This document shows, in pieces, positions 16,887-26,360 of a stretch of 64,000 nt of DNA; the stretch's first letter is position 1, and every line of letters starts with the position of its first letter. Origin of the DNA: Azospirillum sp. B510 (GTDB lineage Bacteria > Pseudomonadota > Alphaproteobacteria > Azospirillales > Azospirillaceae); NCBI RefSeq assembly GCF_000010725.1, contig NC_013857.1, positions 248,001-312,000 on the forward strand. The letters run 5' to 3'. Both the position numbers and the translations under genes were made by a program. The notes below the pieces were generated by a model. It was not told where the DNA came from and did not search any database. It was given only the letters and a program-made list of their open reading frames with translations.

Positions 16887-18005
16887 ATGGCCCGAATTCG
16901 CGAGGGGCGGTTCGCATCCTCCGTCATGGCGACAGCCGCCCTGCTGACGGCGGCGGGCTTGCTTTCCGGTTGCAATGAAACACAGTCCGCCGCCACGCCG
17001 GCGGAGGGAGAGTTGCGGCCGGTCCGCGTAGCCACCGTCATGCTGGAGCCGCTGGTGGACAGCGTGCGCTACCCGGCGGTGATCCGCCCGCGGGTGGAGG
17101 CGGATGTCGGCTTCCGGGTCGGCGGCAAGGTGACGGCCCGGATGGTGGAGGTCGGCACCCGTGTCGAGCCTGGCACGCCGCTCGCCCGCCTCGATCCCAC
17201 CGACCTGCAATTGCAGATCCGCGCCGAGCAGGCCCAGCTCGCCTCCGCCCAGGCCGATGCGGCCAACGCGCGCAGCGATTTCCAGCGCTATGCCAGCCTG
17301 CGCCAGGGAGAATGGACCACCCGCCAGGAATATGACCGCCGCAAGACCACGCTGGACAAGGCCGATTCCAAGGTGCGGGAGGTCGAGGCGCAACTGCGCG
17401 TCCTCAACAATTCCGCCCAATACGCCACGCTGGTGGCGGACGAGGCCGGCATCGTCACCGCGACGCTGATCGAGCCGGGACAGGTGGTGGCCGCCGGCCA
17501 GACCGCCCTGCGTGTCGCCCGTCTCGGCACGCTGGAGGCGGTGGCCAACATCCCCGAACAGAGCGTCGGCACCCTGCCCAGCCAGAAACTGTCGGTGGAG
17601 CTGTGGTCGCATCCCGGCTTGATCCTGACCGGCAGCCTGCGCGAGCTTTCGCCCAGCGCCGACGCCAACACCCGCACCTTTCAGGCCAAGATCACGTTGA
17701 CCGACCCACCACCGACGGTTCAACTCGGCATGACCGCCACCGTCACCGCCGCGGCCGGTCATGGCGCTCCGGTCGCCCGCCTGCCGTTGAGCGCGCTGAC
17801 CCAGCGCGAGCAGAAACCAGCGGTCTGGGTACTGTCGGCACCAGATGACCGTCTGGAATTGCGGGCGGTCACCGTCGCCGCCTATGCCGGGGACTTCGCC
17901 GTGATCGGCGGCGGGCTGAAGGATGGCGAGCGCATCGTCACCGCCGGGGTGCACAAGCTGGACGCCGGTCAGAAGGTCCGGGTCTGGACGGAGCCGGCGC
18001 GATGA
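16887..18005 (+). CDS. RND efflux periplasmic adaptor lipoprotein
   Basis: Periplasmic adaptor (membrane fusion protein) that links an RND pump to an outer-membrane channel. The 372-residue protein has a lipoprotein signal ending LLSGC (Cys about 29). Then follow the barrel-sandwich hybrid (VGGKVTARMVEVGTRVEPG), a coiled-coil hairpin (about 110-175, QAQLASAQADAANARSD) and the beta-barrel domain. It overlaps the pump gene by four bases (ATGA), so translation is coupled. No outer-membrane channel gene is seen next to the pair, so a shared channel elsewhere is likely. Confidence 0.92.
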   Translation: MARIREGRFASSVMATAALLTAAGLLSGCNETQSAATPAEGELRPVRVATVMLEPLVDSVRYPAVIRPRVEADVGFRVGGKVTARMVEVGTRVEPGTPLARLDPTDLQLQIRAEQAQLASAQADAANARSDFQRYASLRQGEWTTRQEYDRRKTTLDKADSKVREVEAQLRVLNNSAQYATLVADEAGIVTATLIEPGQVVAAGQTALRVARLGTLEAVANIPEQSVGTLPSQKLSVELWSHPGLILTGSLRELSPSADANTRTFQAKITLTDPPPTVQLGMTATVTAAAGHGAPVARLPLSALTQREQKPAVWVLSAPDDRLELRAVTVAAYAGDFAVIGGGLKDGERIVTAGVHKLDAGQKVRVWTEPAR

Positions 18006-21000
18006 ACCACTCCCGCATGAATCTCTCGGCCTGGGCGCTGGCCCACCGCACGCTGGTGCTGTTCATGATGCTCGCCAGCGTGCTGGCCGGCGGGCTCGCC
18101 TATATGACGCTGGGCCGGGCCGAGGATCCCTCCTTCACCTTCAAGGTGATGGTGGTCCGTACCCAATGGCCGGGCGCCACCGCCCGCGAGGTCGAGCAGT
18201 TCGTCACCGACCGCATCGAGAAGAAGCTGGAGGAGGTGCCCTATTACGATGTCGCCCGCAGCTATTCCAAGCCCGGCGAGTCGGTCATCTTCGTCCAGTT
18301 GAAGGATTCCACCCCGCCGAAGATGGTGTCGGACCTGTGGTATCAGGTGCGCAAGAAGATCGGCGACATCCGCTATACCCTGCCCGATGGTGTCGTTGGT
18401 CCCTTCTTCAATGACGAGTTCGGCGACGTCTATTCCGCCATCTACGCCTTCATGGGCGAGGATTTCACCCCCGCCCAACTGAAGAAGGTGGCCGAACAGG
18501 CCCGCGCCCGCCTGCTGAAACTGCCGGGCGTGGAGAAGATCGACCTGATCGCTCCGCAGGAGGAGCGGGTCTATGTGGAGATCTCCAGCCAGCGGCTCGC
18601 CAGCTTCGGCCTGCCGGTGGAATCGGTGATCCAGGCGCTCCAGCGCGAAAACGTCATCGCGGCGTCGGGTGACGTCGATACCGGATCGCAGCGGGTCTAT
18701 GTCCGTCTGGATCTCGGCCTCGACACCGCCGCCGCGGTGCGCGCCATCCCGGTGGAAAGCGGCGGCCGGCTGCTGACCATCGGCGACGTGGCGGAGGTCA
18801 AGCGCGGCTATGTCGAGCCGCGCCGGTACACCCTGCGCTACAACGGCCGCGACGCCATCGGCATCGGCATCGTCATGGCCAAGGGCGGCAATGTGCTGAA
18901 GCTGGGCGGACAGCTCGATGCCGCGATGGAGAAGATTCGCGCCGAACTGCCGGTCGGGCTGGAGGCCGCCCAGGTCTCCGACCAGCCGAAGGTGGTCGAG
19001 CATTCGGTCGGCGAGTTCATGGAATCGCTGGCCGAGGCGCTGGGCATCGTCATCCTGGTCAGTCTCGTCAGCCTGGGCTGGCGCACCGGCATCGTCGTGG
19101 CGCTGGCGGTTCCGCTGGTGCTGGCGATGACGCTGGTGGCGATGCAGATCCTGCACATCGACCTTCAACGCATCTCGCTGGGGGCCCTCATCATCGCGCT
19201 GGGCCTGCTGGTGGACGACGCCATCATCGCGGTGGAGATGATGGTGGTGAAGATGGAACAGGGATGGGACCGGCTGAAGGCCGGCGCCTTCGCCTACACT
19301 TCCACCGCCTTTCCGATGCTGAGCGGCACCATCGTCACGGCCGCCGGCTTCGTCCCCGTCGGCTTCGCGGCATCGGCCGCCGGCGAATACACCAATTCGA
19401 TCTTCTGGGTGGTGGCGCTGTCGCTGCTGCTGTCCTGGGTGGTGGCGGTGATCTTCACCCCCTATCTCGGCTGGCTGCTGCTGCCCAAGCCCAAGCATGT
19501 GGTGCCGGACGGGCACGAGCTGGACATCTACGACACCCGCGCCTACCGCATCCTGCGTCGCATGATCGAGGCCTGCATACGGGCGCGCTGGGTCACCATC
19601 GGCGTCACGGTGGCCGCCTTCGCCGCCGCCCTGGTCGGCTTCGGCCATGTCCAGCAGCAGTTCTTCCCGTCGGCCAGCCGGCCGGAGCTGCTGATCGACA
19701 TCCAGCTCGCCGAAGGCTCCTCCTTCGAGGCGACGGCGGCCGAGGTGAAGCGGATGGAGGCGAAGCTGGCCAAGGATCCGGACGTCGATTACTGGGTCGC
19801 CTACACCGGCGGCGGCTCGCCGCGCTTCTATCTGCCGCTCGACCAGCAGCTGGAAACCTCCAACTTCGCCCAGTTCATGGTGATGACCAAGGGGTTGGAC
19901 CAGCGGGAGCGGTTCATCCGGCGGATGGAGCCGACGCTGGAGTCCGACTTCCCCGCCGCCCGCGTCCGCATCGGCCGGCTGGAGAATGGTCCGCCGGTCG
20001 GCTATCCCGTGCAGTTCCGCATCACCGGCGAGGATCCGGCGGTCATCCGCAAGATCGCCTATCAGGTGCGCGACGCCATGCGGACCCATCCCAACACCGC
20101 CAATGTCCATCTCGATTGGGACGAGTTGTCCAAGCGCATCCGGCTGGAAGTGGACACCGCCAAGGCCCGCGCGCTCGGCGTCTCGAAGCAGGACCTGTCC
20201 AACGCCCTGCAACTGCTGTTGAACGGCATGTCCGTCACCCAGTATCGCGAGGGTACGGAATTGATCGGCGTGTTGCTGCGCACCACGCCGGAGGAGCGCA
20301 TGGACCTGTCGCGCCTGGGCGAGCTGAACATCCGCACCAGCCGCGGCACCACCGTGCCGCTCAGCCAGGTCGCCGCCGTCCGCTACGAATTGGAGGAGCC
20401 GGTTCTGTGGCGCCGGGCGCGCGAGACGACGATGACCGTCAAGGGCGACGCCATCGGCGGCCTCCAGGCTCCGGTCGTCAGCAACCAGCTGAACGCACAG
20501 TTCGACAGCCTGCGCGCCAGCCTGCCCGACGGCTACGCCATCACCATGGGCGGCGCCATCGAGGAGAGCGCCAAGGGCCAGGACTCGATCAACGCGATGA
20601 TGCCGGTGATGCTGCTGATCATGGTCACCACGCTGATGCTGCAATTGCAGAGCTTCTCGCGCGTGTTCATGGTCCTGCTGACGGCGCCGCTGGGGCTGAT
20701 CGGCGTCACCGCCTCGCTTCTGCTGTTCAACCTGCCCTTCGGCTTCGTCGCCATGCTGGGCGTCATCGCGCTGGCCGGCATCATCATGCGCAACTCGGTC
20801 ATCCTGGTCGACCAGATCGAACAGGACATCCGTAGCGGCCGTTCGCGCTGGGACAGCATCGTCGAGGCGACGGTGCGGCGCGCCCGTCCCATCGCCCTGA
20901 CCGCGGCGGCGGCGATCCTGGCGATGATCCCGCTGACGCAGAGCGTCTTCTGGGGGCCGATGGCGGTCGCCATCATGGGCGGCCTGGCCGGCGCCACGGT

Positions 21001-21124
21001 GCTGACGATCTTCTTCCTGCCGGCGCTCTATGCCGCTTGGTTCCGCGTGCCCCGGCCGGAAGCCGAGACGGCGGAGGATGGCGGCATTGGCGGGAGCGTG
21101 GCGACGCCGGCGCTGGGAGATTGA
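18002..21124 (+). CDS. RND-family efflux permease
   Basis: Inner-membrane proton-driven pump of the AcrB/HAE-type superfamily. The 1040-residue protein has the expected twelve membrane segments and two large periplasmic loops. Signatures include DPSFTFKVMVVRTQWPGA early, GLLVDDAIIAVEMMVVKME in the fourth membrane helix (paired Asp residues for proton relay), and ALAGIIMRNSVILVDQIEQD in the second half. Its best resemblance is to the efflux/heavy-metal-like subgroup with short insertions; substrate cannot be named. It follows the adaptor with a 4-base overlap. A terminator lies about 130 bases downstream. Confidence 0.93.
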   Translation: MNHSRMNLSAWALAHRTLVLFMMLASVLAGGLAYMTLGRAEDPSFTFKVMVVRTQWPGATAREVEQFVTDRIEKKLEEVPYYDVARSYSKPGESVIFVQLKDSTPPKMVSDLWYQVRKKIGDIRYTLPDGVVGPFFNDEFGDVYSAIYAFMGEDFTPAQLKKVAEQARARLLKLPGVEKIDLIAPQEERVYVEISSQRLASFGLPVESVIQALQRENVIAASGDVDTGSQRVYVRLDLGLDTAAAVRAIPVESGGRLLTIGDVAEVKRGYVEPRRYTLRYNGRDAIGIGIVMAKGGNVLKLGGQLDAAMEKIRAELPVGLEAAQVSDQPKVVEHSVGEFMESLAEALGIVILVSLVSLGWRTGIVVALAVPLVLAMTLVAMQILHIDLQRISLGALIIALGLLVDDAIIAVEMMVVKMEQGWDRLKAGAFAYTSTAFPMLSGTIVTAAGFVPVGFAASAAGEYTNSIFWVVALSLLLSWVVAVIFTPYLGWLLLPKPKHVVPDGHELDIYDTRAYRILRRMIEACIRARWVTIGVTVAAFAAALVGFGHVQQQFFPSASRPELLIDIQLAEGSSFEATAAEVKRMEAKLAKDPDVDYWVAYTGGGSPRFYLPLDQQLETSNFAQFMVMTKGLDQRERFIRRMEPTLESDFPAARVRIGRLENGPPVGYPVQFRITGEDPAVIRKIAYQVRDAMRTHPNTANVHLDWDELSKRIRLEVDTAKARALGVSKQDLSNALQLLLNGMSVTQYREGTELIGVLLRTTPEERMDLSRLGELNIRTSRGTTVPLSQVAAVRYELEEPVLWRRARETTMTVKGDAIGGLQAPVVSNQLNAQFDSLRASLPDGYAITMGGAIEESAKGQDSINAMMPVMLLIMVTTLMLQLQSFSRVFMVLLTAPLGLIGVTASLLLFNLPFGFVAMLGVIALAGIIMRNSVILVDQIEQDIRSGRSRWDSIVEATVRRARPIALTAAAAILAMIPLTQSVFWGPMAVAIMGGLAGATVLTIFFLPALYAAWFRVPRPEAETAEDGGIGGSVATPALGD

Positions 21125-21146
21125 TGGCTTACTCTTTTACTTGGGC

Positions 21147-21160
21147 TTGACCGCGATCAA
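21147..21160 (+). promoter_or_regulatory. FNR/Nnr-type box after the efflux operon
   Basis: TTGACCGCGATCAA, identical to the box between norC and norE, lies 22 bases past the RND permease stop in a convergent gap. At the spacing used by nirK, norC and norE there is a hexamer CAGGGT (21183-21188, A at 2 and T at 6). That predicts a transcript start near 21195. No protein gene follows before a strong terminator. Confidence 0.6.
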
Positions 21161-21194
21161 GGGAGACCGGCCGACCCGGTGACAGGGTGGCGGC

Positions 21195-21290
21195 ACAATC
21201 GTTCTCCCGATTGCATCATCATCGCTGATGATCCTCTTTCGTACTGAGCCTTCGCGCCCGGCGGCCCCATGCCTCCGGGCGCCTTTTTTT
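21195..21290 (+). ncRNA. Candidate anaerobically induced small RNA
   Basis: Between the FNR/Nnr box and the terminator there is room for a transcript of about 95 bases and no convincing reading frame; an ATG at 21228 reads straight through the terminator. The transcript would contain a 7-bp hairpin (arms 21215-21221 and 21226-21232, loop UCGC) and C/U-rich single-stranded stretches before and after it (GUUCUCCC, CCUCUUUC). It would end in the terminator hairpin with seven U. The layout recalls FnrS-type and other Fnr/Anr-dependent small RNAs. Existence and targets are inferred; the terminator could simply serve the efflux operon. Confidence 0.45.
21254..21290 (+). terminator. Strong rho-independent terminator
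   Basis: GCGCCCGG (21254-21261) pairs with CCGGGCGC (21275-21282), with a further 3-bp inner stem, and is followed by seven T (21284-21290). It ends either the RND efflux transcript or the candidate small RNA, and lies just before the end of the convergent antiporter gene. Confidence 0.85.
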
Positions 21291-21296
21291 GCCGCC

Positions 21297-22784
21297 CTAC
21301 AGAAAGAAGACCAGCGTCGTCAGGCCGAGCAGCGGCACCAGGATGCCGAAGGACCATGCCATATAGCCGAAGAAGCTGGGCATGGCGACGCCACGTTCCT
21401 CGGCGATCGCCTTGACCATGAAGTTCGGGGCGTTGCCGATGTAGCTGTTGGCGCCCATGAACACCGCACCGGCGGAGATCGCGGTCAGCGTCAGCGACAG
21501 GTCGGTCATCAGCGTGTGCGCGTCGCCGCCCGCCGTGTTGAAGAAGATCAGGTAGGTCGGGGCGTTGTCGAGAAAGCTGGAGAGGATGCCGGCCGCCCAG
21601 AAATAAGTGGCTGGATTGGGCTTCCCGCCCTCGTTCACCGCGGCGATGATGGCGCCCAGCGCCCCGTCGGTGCCGGCGCGCAGGATGGCGATGGCCGGGA
21701 TGATGGTCAGGAAGATGGCGGCGAACAGCTTCGCCACCTCCAGGATCGGGCCCCAGTTGAAGCCGTTCAGCCGGCGGCTCCGCTTGCTCGTCAATGCCAG
21801 GGACAGGCCGGTGATCCCCAGCAGCAGCAGGTTCGAAACGATGGTCTCCAGCGGCACGGTCACATGATGGACGGTGACGCCGGTCCCCGGATGCCAGACG
21901 CCGCTCAGCAGCACCGCCCCGACGATGGCGATCAGCAGCAGCAGGTTGACGCCGCCCTCGATCCGGATCGGCTCGCGTTCATGCACGCCCTCGATCAGCG
22001 GGTGCTTGCCGGGATCGCGGGTGTGCAGGACAAGGTCCAGCGCGAGATAGATCGCCAGCAGCAGGCCCGACAGGAAGGCCATCGGCGCCAGCAGATGGAT
22101 CGTCGGCCAGAAGAAATCGACGCCCTTCAGGAAGCCGAGGAACAGCGGCGGATCCCCCAGCGGCGTCAGCGAGCCGCCGACATTCGACACCAGGAAGATG
22201 AAGAAGACCACGGTATGGACCTTGTGTCGCCGATGCTCGTTCGCGCGCAGCAGCGGGCGGATCAGCAGCATGGAGGCGCCGGTGGTGCCCATCAGGCTGG
22301 CCAGCACGGTCCCCAGCGCCAGCCCGACCGTGTTGGCCAGCGGCGTCCCCACCAGCGACCCGGCCAGCCGCACGCCGCCCGCCACGGTGAACAGCGCGGT
22401 CAACAGCACGATGAAGGGGATATATTCCAGCAGGACCGTATGCAGCAGCTCATAGGTCGCGAGGTCGACCCCGAAGGTCGCGGCGAAGGGAACCAGGAAG
22501 GCGAGCGCCCACGCCGCCGAGATCTTGCCGAAATGATGGTGCCAGACCATCGGTGCCAGCAGCGGGAACAACGCGATCGACAGCAGGATTCCGGCGAAGG
22601 GCACCACCCAGACCGCTCCCAGCAGCCGCCCGTCGAGATGCGGCACGCCGCCATGGGCGATATCGGCCGCCGCCTCGGCGGCCAGGGCGCCATGGCCGCT
22701 CAACAAAACGCCAGCGATGGCGACCGCCCCCAGGGCGACCGGAAAACTGGACAGGCGGCGACGGTGCGAGGGGGAAGTGATCAT
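21297..22784 (-). CDS. Sodium:proton antiporter-like / citrate-transporter family membrane protein
   Basis: A 495-residue inner-membrane protein of the ion transporter superfamily (NhaD/ArsB/CitM-like). The start MITSPSHRRR gives a short basic tail and a first hydrophobic segment (about 12-35) that may be a signal or membrane helix. About a dozen membrane segments follow. Characteristic stretches are GTVLASLMGTTGASMLLIRPLL, FLVSNVGGSLTPLGDPPLFLGFLKG and GANSYIGNAPNFMVKAIAEERG. Motifs of this kind occur in proteins annotated as sodium:proton antiporters, but the transported ion or acid cannot be fixed from sequence. It lies 118 bases downstream of the DUF1850 gene on the same strand and could belong to the TRAP transcript or be separate. 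Confidence 0.78.
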   Translation of the reverse strand: MITSPSHRRRLSSFPVALGAVAIAGVLLSGHGALAAEAAADIAHGGVPHLDGRLLGAVWVVPFAGILLSIALFPLLAPMVWHHHFGKISAAWALAFLVPFAATFGVDLATYELLHTVLLEYIPFIVLLTALFTVAGGVRLAGSLVGTPLANTVGLALGTVLASLMGTTGASMLLIRPLLRANEHRRHKVHTVVFFIFLVSNVGGSLTPLGDPPLFLGFLKGVDFFWPTIHLLAPMAFLSGLLLAIYLALDLVLHTRDPGKHPLIEGVHEREPIRIEGGVNLLLLIAIVGAVLLSGVWHPGTGVTVHHVTVPLETIVSNLLLLGITGLSLALTSKRSRRLNGFNWGPILEVAKLFAAIFLTIIPAIAILRAGTDGALGAIIAAVNEGGKPNPATYFWAAGILSSFLDNAPTYLIFFNTAGGDAHTLMTDLSLTLTAISAGAVFMGANSYIGNAPNFMVKAIAEERGVAMPSFFGYMAWSFGILVPLLGLTTLVFFL

Positions 22785-22902
22785 CGGTCCGGACGATAGC
22801 CTGACGAAAGGAACGGGAGTATGCGGATTGACGCAGCGTAAGCCAAGCCGCAAGGGGCGCTGGCGACACAAACTTTCGTATGCGGACGGTGCGGCTTCCC
22901 TC

Positions 22903-23280
22903 TCACCGGCAGGCCCGCAGAAGCACGGCCCGGTCCGCCGCTCCGGTCCATTCGGACAGCGGCCGGCACTCGGCACCGGCGCACAGCCGGTGTTCGCCGG
23001 TGAAGCCGGAGGCGGCGAGCGTGACGCTGTCCTGTGGCGGCAGGCCCGGCGTCCAGACCAGCCAGCCGTCGGCGGTCAGCCGGGCATCCGGTCCGGGCTC
23101 CATCCCCGCCCCGCCGCCGCGGATGCGGGCCTCGACCACATGAAGCCGGCCCCCCTCCACCGCCCAGACCTCCCGCCATTCGGTCTTCTCGATCGAATGG
23201 GTCCAGGACAGGGTGAAGCCCGTTCCCGGCAGCGACGCCAGCAGCGCCCCGCCAAGCGCGAACAGGCAAAGGCTTTCCAA
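22903..23280 (-). CDS. DUF1850 protein of a TRAP-TAXI operon
   Basis: A 125-residue protein matching the DUF1850 pattern: an N-terminal hydrophobic segment (about 3-20), the conserved opening FTLSWTHSIEKTEWREVW, and a C-terminal cysteine pair region. DUF1850 genes are known to accompany TAXI-type TRAP transporters, and their function is not established. The start is a TTG at 23280, one base after the TRAP permease stop; no in-frame ATG or GTG exists nearby, so translation is probably coupled to the permease. Export to the periplasm or membrane anchoring is likely. Confidence 0.78.
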   Translation of the reverse strand: MESLCLFALGGALLASLPGTGFTLSWTHSIEKTEWREVWAVEGGRLHVVEARIRGGGAGMEPGPDARLTADGWLVWTPGLPPQDSVTLAASGFTGEHRLCAGAECRPLSEWTGAADRAVLLRACR

Positions 23281-23281
23281 C

Positions 23282-25372
23282 TCAGGCCGTGGCGGCGGCC
23301 GGGGCGTTGCGCCGCCGATGCTGCCACAGCAGGAACAGGCCGGTCATGACGAAGGCGGCCTCGTCGGTCAAGGGCAGCGCCACGATGAACAGGAAGGAGG
23401 CCGCCGCCGCATAGATCCGGGCGACCGGCGACAGCGGCGTCCAGAAGAAGCCGATGGTGGCGGCCCCCCAAAGGGCGATGGCGACGCAGGCCTTGACGAA
23501 CACATAGCCCACCGCCAGCCAATCGCCGGTTTGCAGCACCAGCGCCGGGTCGTAGACCGCCATGAAGGGCACGACATAGCCCGCCATCGCCACGCGAGTG
23601 GCGATCCAGCCGATCTCCATATGGTCGGCCTTGCAGATTGACGAGGCCGCCAGCGCCGCCAGCGCGACCGGCGGCGTCAGGTCGGCCATGATGCCGAAAT
23701 AGAACACGAACATGTGGCTGACGATCAGCGGCACGCCCATGGTCAGCAGGGCCGGCGCCGCGATGGAGGCGGTGATGATGTAGTTCGCCGTCGTCGGCAG
23801 CCCGGTGCCGAGCACGATGCAGGCGATCATCGTCAGCACCAGCGCCGCCAGCAGATTGCCGCCCGACCAGTCGACGATGGTGGACGCGAAGCTCGACGCC
23901 AGTCCCGTCAGGGTCATCATGCCGATCAGCACGCCGACCAGCGCGCAGGCGACGCCGACGCCGACCGCGTTCTTGGCGCCGTCGGCGATGCTGTTGACCA
24001 CCAGCGCCAGCGTCTGGCGGCCGCCCTTGAACAGCAGGCAGGGGATGATCAGCAGGATGACCATGGTGAAGGCCAGATGCTCGGTGCGGAAGCCAAGCTT
24101 CCACAGGCCGGCGGCGACCAACCCGACCACGACCCAGAAGGCCGCGCGCAGCGCCAGTGGCCCGATGGTGCCGACGATGGTGGTGCCGAGGATCAGCGCC
24201 GCCGTCGCCGCGATGCCGATCACCCCGGCGAACAGCGGGGTGAAGCCCGAGAAAAGCAGATAGATCAGCGCCGCCAGCGGCAGGATCAGATACCAGCCTT
24301 CGACCACGGCGCGCAGCGCGCTGGGGCACTGGTCCTTGGGCAGGCCGACGAGGTTTCGCATGCCCGCCTCCAGATGGACCATCCAGAAGGCGCTGCCGAA
24401 ATAGAGGGTGGCCGGAATGGCGGCGGCGATGGCGATGTCGCTGTAGGGGACGCCGATGGTCTCGGCCATGATGAAGGCGGCGGCCCCCATCACCGGCGGC
24501 ATCAACTGTCCACCCATGCTGGCGGTGGCCTCCACCGCGCCGGCGAAGGCGGGGCGATATCCGAAGCGCATCATCAGCGGGATGGTGAATTGCCCGGTCG
24601 TCAGCACATTGGCGACGCCGGAGCCGTTGATCGTACCCATCAGCCCCGACGAGATCACCGCCACCTTGGCCGGTCCGCCCTTGGCATGGCCGACGAGGCC
24701 GAGCGACACGTCGTTGAACAGCTTGATCATGCCGGCGCGTTCCAGGAAGGCGCCGAACAGGATGAACAGGAAGATGTAGCTGGCCGACACGAAGGTCGGC
24801 GTGCCGTAAAGCCCCTCCGTCGACAGATAGAGGTTGTCGATCACCTGATCGGTGTCATAGCCGCGGTGGGCCAGTCCGAAAGGCAGATATCGGCCGAACA
24901 GGGCATAGGGAATGAAGATGCCGCACATGATCGGCAGAGCCAGCCCCATGATGCGCCGCGCCGCCTCGAATACCAGCGCCACCGCGACGGTGCCGACGAT
25001 CAGGTCGGTCATGTTGGGATCGCCCGCCCGCTGGATCAGCTCGACCTCGAACACGTAATGATAGAGGCCGACACCGAAGGCGGTGAGCCCCAAAAACCAG
25101 TCGTACCAGGGAACCCGCCGGCGCACCGCCGTCTGGCGGAAGCCGAACAGGGTGAAGGTCATCAGCAGCAGGAAGCCGACATGGACCGCCCGCACCACCA
25201 TGGTGGACAGCGGGTTGAAGGCGGCGGTCCAGATCTGGAAGGCGGAGAAGGCGACGGCGATGGCGAAGACCGCCCGCCCGTCGAATCCCTCGAATGCGGC
25301 GACGGTGGCCGGGTTCTCCCGGTCGATCGCCTGGCGGATTTCGGCCTCCGCCTGGGTCTTCTGGGCGCTCAC
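23282..25372 (-). CDS. TRAP transporter fused permease (4TM/12TM, TAXI type)
   Basis: Inner-membrane permease that takes up organic acids or related solutes using the sodium or proton gradient together with the TAXI binding protein. The 696-residue protein fuses the small (DctQ-like) and large (DctM-like) permease subunits, the form usual for TAXI systems. About 16 membrane segments are visible. Conserved stretches include NGSGVANVLTTGQFTIPLM, GQLMPPVMGAAAFIMAE and GTGLPTTANYIITASIAAPAL. It follows the TAXI gene by 25 bases. The substrate is unknown. Confidence 0.93.
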   Translation of the reverse strand: MSAQKTQAEAEIRQAIDRENPATVAAFEGFDGRAVFAIAVAFSAFQIWTAAFNPLSTMVVRAVHVGFLLLMTFTLFGFRQTAVRRRVPWYDWFLGLTAFGVGLYHYVFEVELIQRAGDPNMTDLIVGTVAVALVFEAARRIMGLALPIMCGIFIPYALFGRYLPFGLAHRGYDTDQVIDNLYLSTEGLYGTPTFVSASYIFLFILFGAFLERAGMIKLFNDVSLGLVGHAKGGPAKVAVISSGLMGTINGSGVANVLTTGQFTIPLMMRFGYRPAFAGAVEATASMGGQLMPPVMGAAAFIMAETIGVPYSDIAIAAAIPATLYFGSAFWMVHLEAGMRNLVGLPKDQCPSALRAVVEGWYLILPLAALIYLLFSGFTPLFAGVIGIAATAALILGTTIVGTIGPLALRAAFWVVVGLVAAGLWKLGFRTEHLAFTMVILLIIPCLLFKGGRQTLALVVNSIADGAKNAVGVGVACALVGVLIGMMTLTGLASSFASTIVDWSGGNLLAALVLTMIACIVLGTGLPTTANYIITASIAAPALLTMGVPLIVSHMFVFYFGIMADLTPPVALAALAASSICKADHMEIGWIATRVAMAGYVVPFMAVYDPALVLQTGDWLAVGYVFVKACVAIALWGAATIGFFWTPLSPVARIYAAAASFLFIVALPLTDEAAFVMTGLFLLWQHRRRNAPAAATA

Positions 25373-25397
25373 GGCGTCCTCTCCGCCCGGCCGCCGC

Positions 25398-26360
25398 TCA
25401 CATCAACCCCTTTTCCTTGTAATATTTGACGGCGCCGGGGTGCAGCGGCACCGGCGATTGGGTGGCTGTCTGGTCGAGCTTGATCTGCTTGGCGGCGACA
25501 TGGGCGGCGGCGAGCGCGTCGAGATTCTCGAACAGCGTCTTCGTCATCGCGTAAGCCGCATCGTCCGACACGCCGGAATGGCTGACCAGCAGGTTGCGGA
25601 CGGCGGCGGTCGGCACCGCCTCGGTCTGGCCGGGATAGGTCCCGGCCGGGATCGTCTCGGTGATGTAGGCGGGATCGCCGACCTTCCGCACGATGTCGGC
25701 CGGGATGCTGACCACGGTGATCTCCTGCGACGAGGACAGATCCTTGATCGCCGCCACGCCGAGCCCGGCGGAAATCAGCGTCGCGTCCAACTGACGGTTC
25801 TTGATCAGGTCGACCGATTCGCCGAAGGGCAGATACTCGGTCTTGGCGAAATCCTTGTAGGTCAGGCCGGCGGCGCCGAAGATCGCCCGCGCGTTCAACT
25901 CCGTCCCCGACTTCGGCGCCCCCACCGACACCCGCTTGCCCTTGAGATCGGCCAACGTCCTGATGCCCGACTCCTTGGCGGCCACGACCTGGATGTAATT
26001 CGGGTAGATGGCGGCGATGGTGCGCAGCTTGTCCAGCTTCTGCTTGAAGCCGACCTCCTCGTTGCCCTTCCAGGCATCGCTCAGCGAATCGCCCAGCGTG
26101 AAGCCGATCTCGCCACGTCCGGCCTGAAGAAGGTTCAGATTCTCCACCGACGCCTTGGTCGCCTGGGCCGTCACCTTCGCCCCCGGCAGCGCCTTGCCAT
26201 ACACGTTCGACAGCGCCACGCCGAGCGGATAATAGACTCCGCTGGTGCCGCCGGTCAGAACGGTGATGAAGGTCTCCGCCCTGGCCGGAAGCGCCGCGAG
26301 ACCGATGCCGGCGGCCATGCAGAGCGTCAGGATCCGGCGCGTCACGGATGGGCGATTCAT
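25398..26360 (-). CDS. TAXI-family TRAP solute-binding protein
   Basis: Periplasmic binding protein that delivers solute to the fused TRAP permease. The 320-residue protein (start MNRPSVTRR at 26360, with AGGGAGAG upstream) has a signal peptide ending PARAE near residue 29. The TAXI signature TFITVLTGGTSGVYYPLGVALSNV follows. Later stretches LADLKGKRVSVGAPKSGTELNARAI and DATLISAGLG fit the family. In-frame starts further upstream (to 26564) would add an unlikely leader. It is the first gene of the TAXI-permease-DUF1850 run. A 7-bp hairpin lies in its leader at 26387-26407. Confidence 0.92.
   Translation of the reverse strand: MNRPSVTRRILTLCMAAGIGLAALPARAETFITVLTGGTSGVYYPLGVALSNVYGKALPGAKVTAQATKASVENLNLLQAGRGEIGFTLGDSLSDAWKGNEEVGFKQKLDKLRTIAAIYPNYIQVVAAKESGIRTLADLKGKRVSVGAPKSGTELNARAIFGAAGLTYKDFAKTEYLPFGESVDLIKNRQLDATLISAGLGVAAIKDLSSSQEITVVSIPADIVRKVGDPAYITETIPAGTYPGQTEAVPTAAVRNLLVSHSGVSDDAAYAMTKTLFENLDALAAAHVAAKQIKLDQTATQSPVPLHPGAVKYYKEKGLM

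Noticed and set aside
17969..20644. Minus-strand frame of 891 residues opposite the RND permease
   Set aside because: Composition dominated by His, Gln, Asp and Gly, with no family motif; it is the antisense shadow of a clearly coding RND gene.
21228..22799. Plus-strand frame starting inside the small-RNA candidate
   Set aside because: It reads through a strong terminator and is antisense to the antiporter gene, with Gln/Arg/Asp-rich shadow composition.
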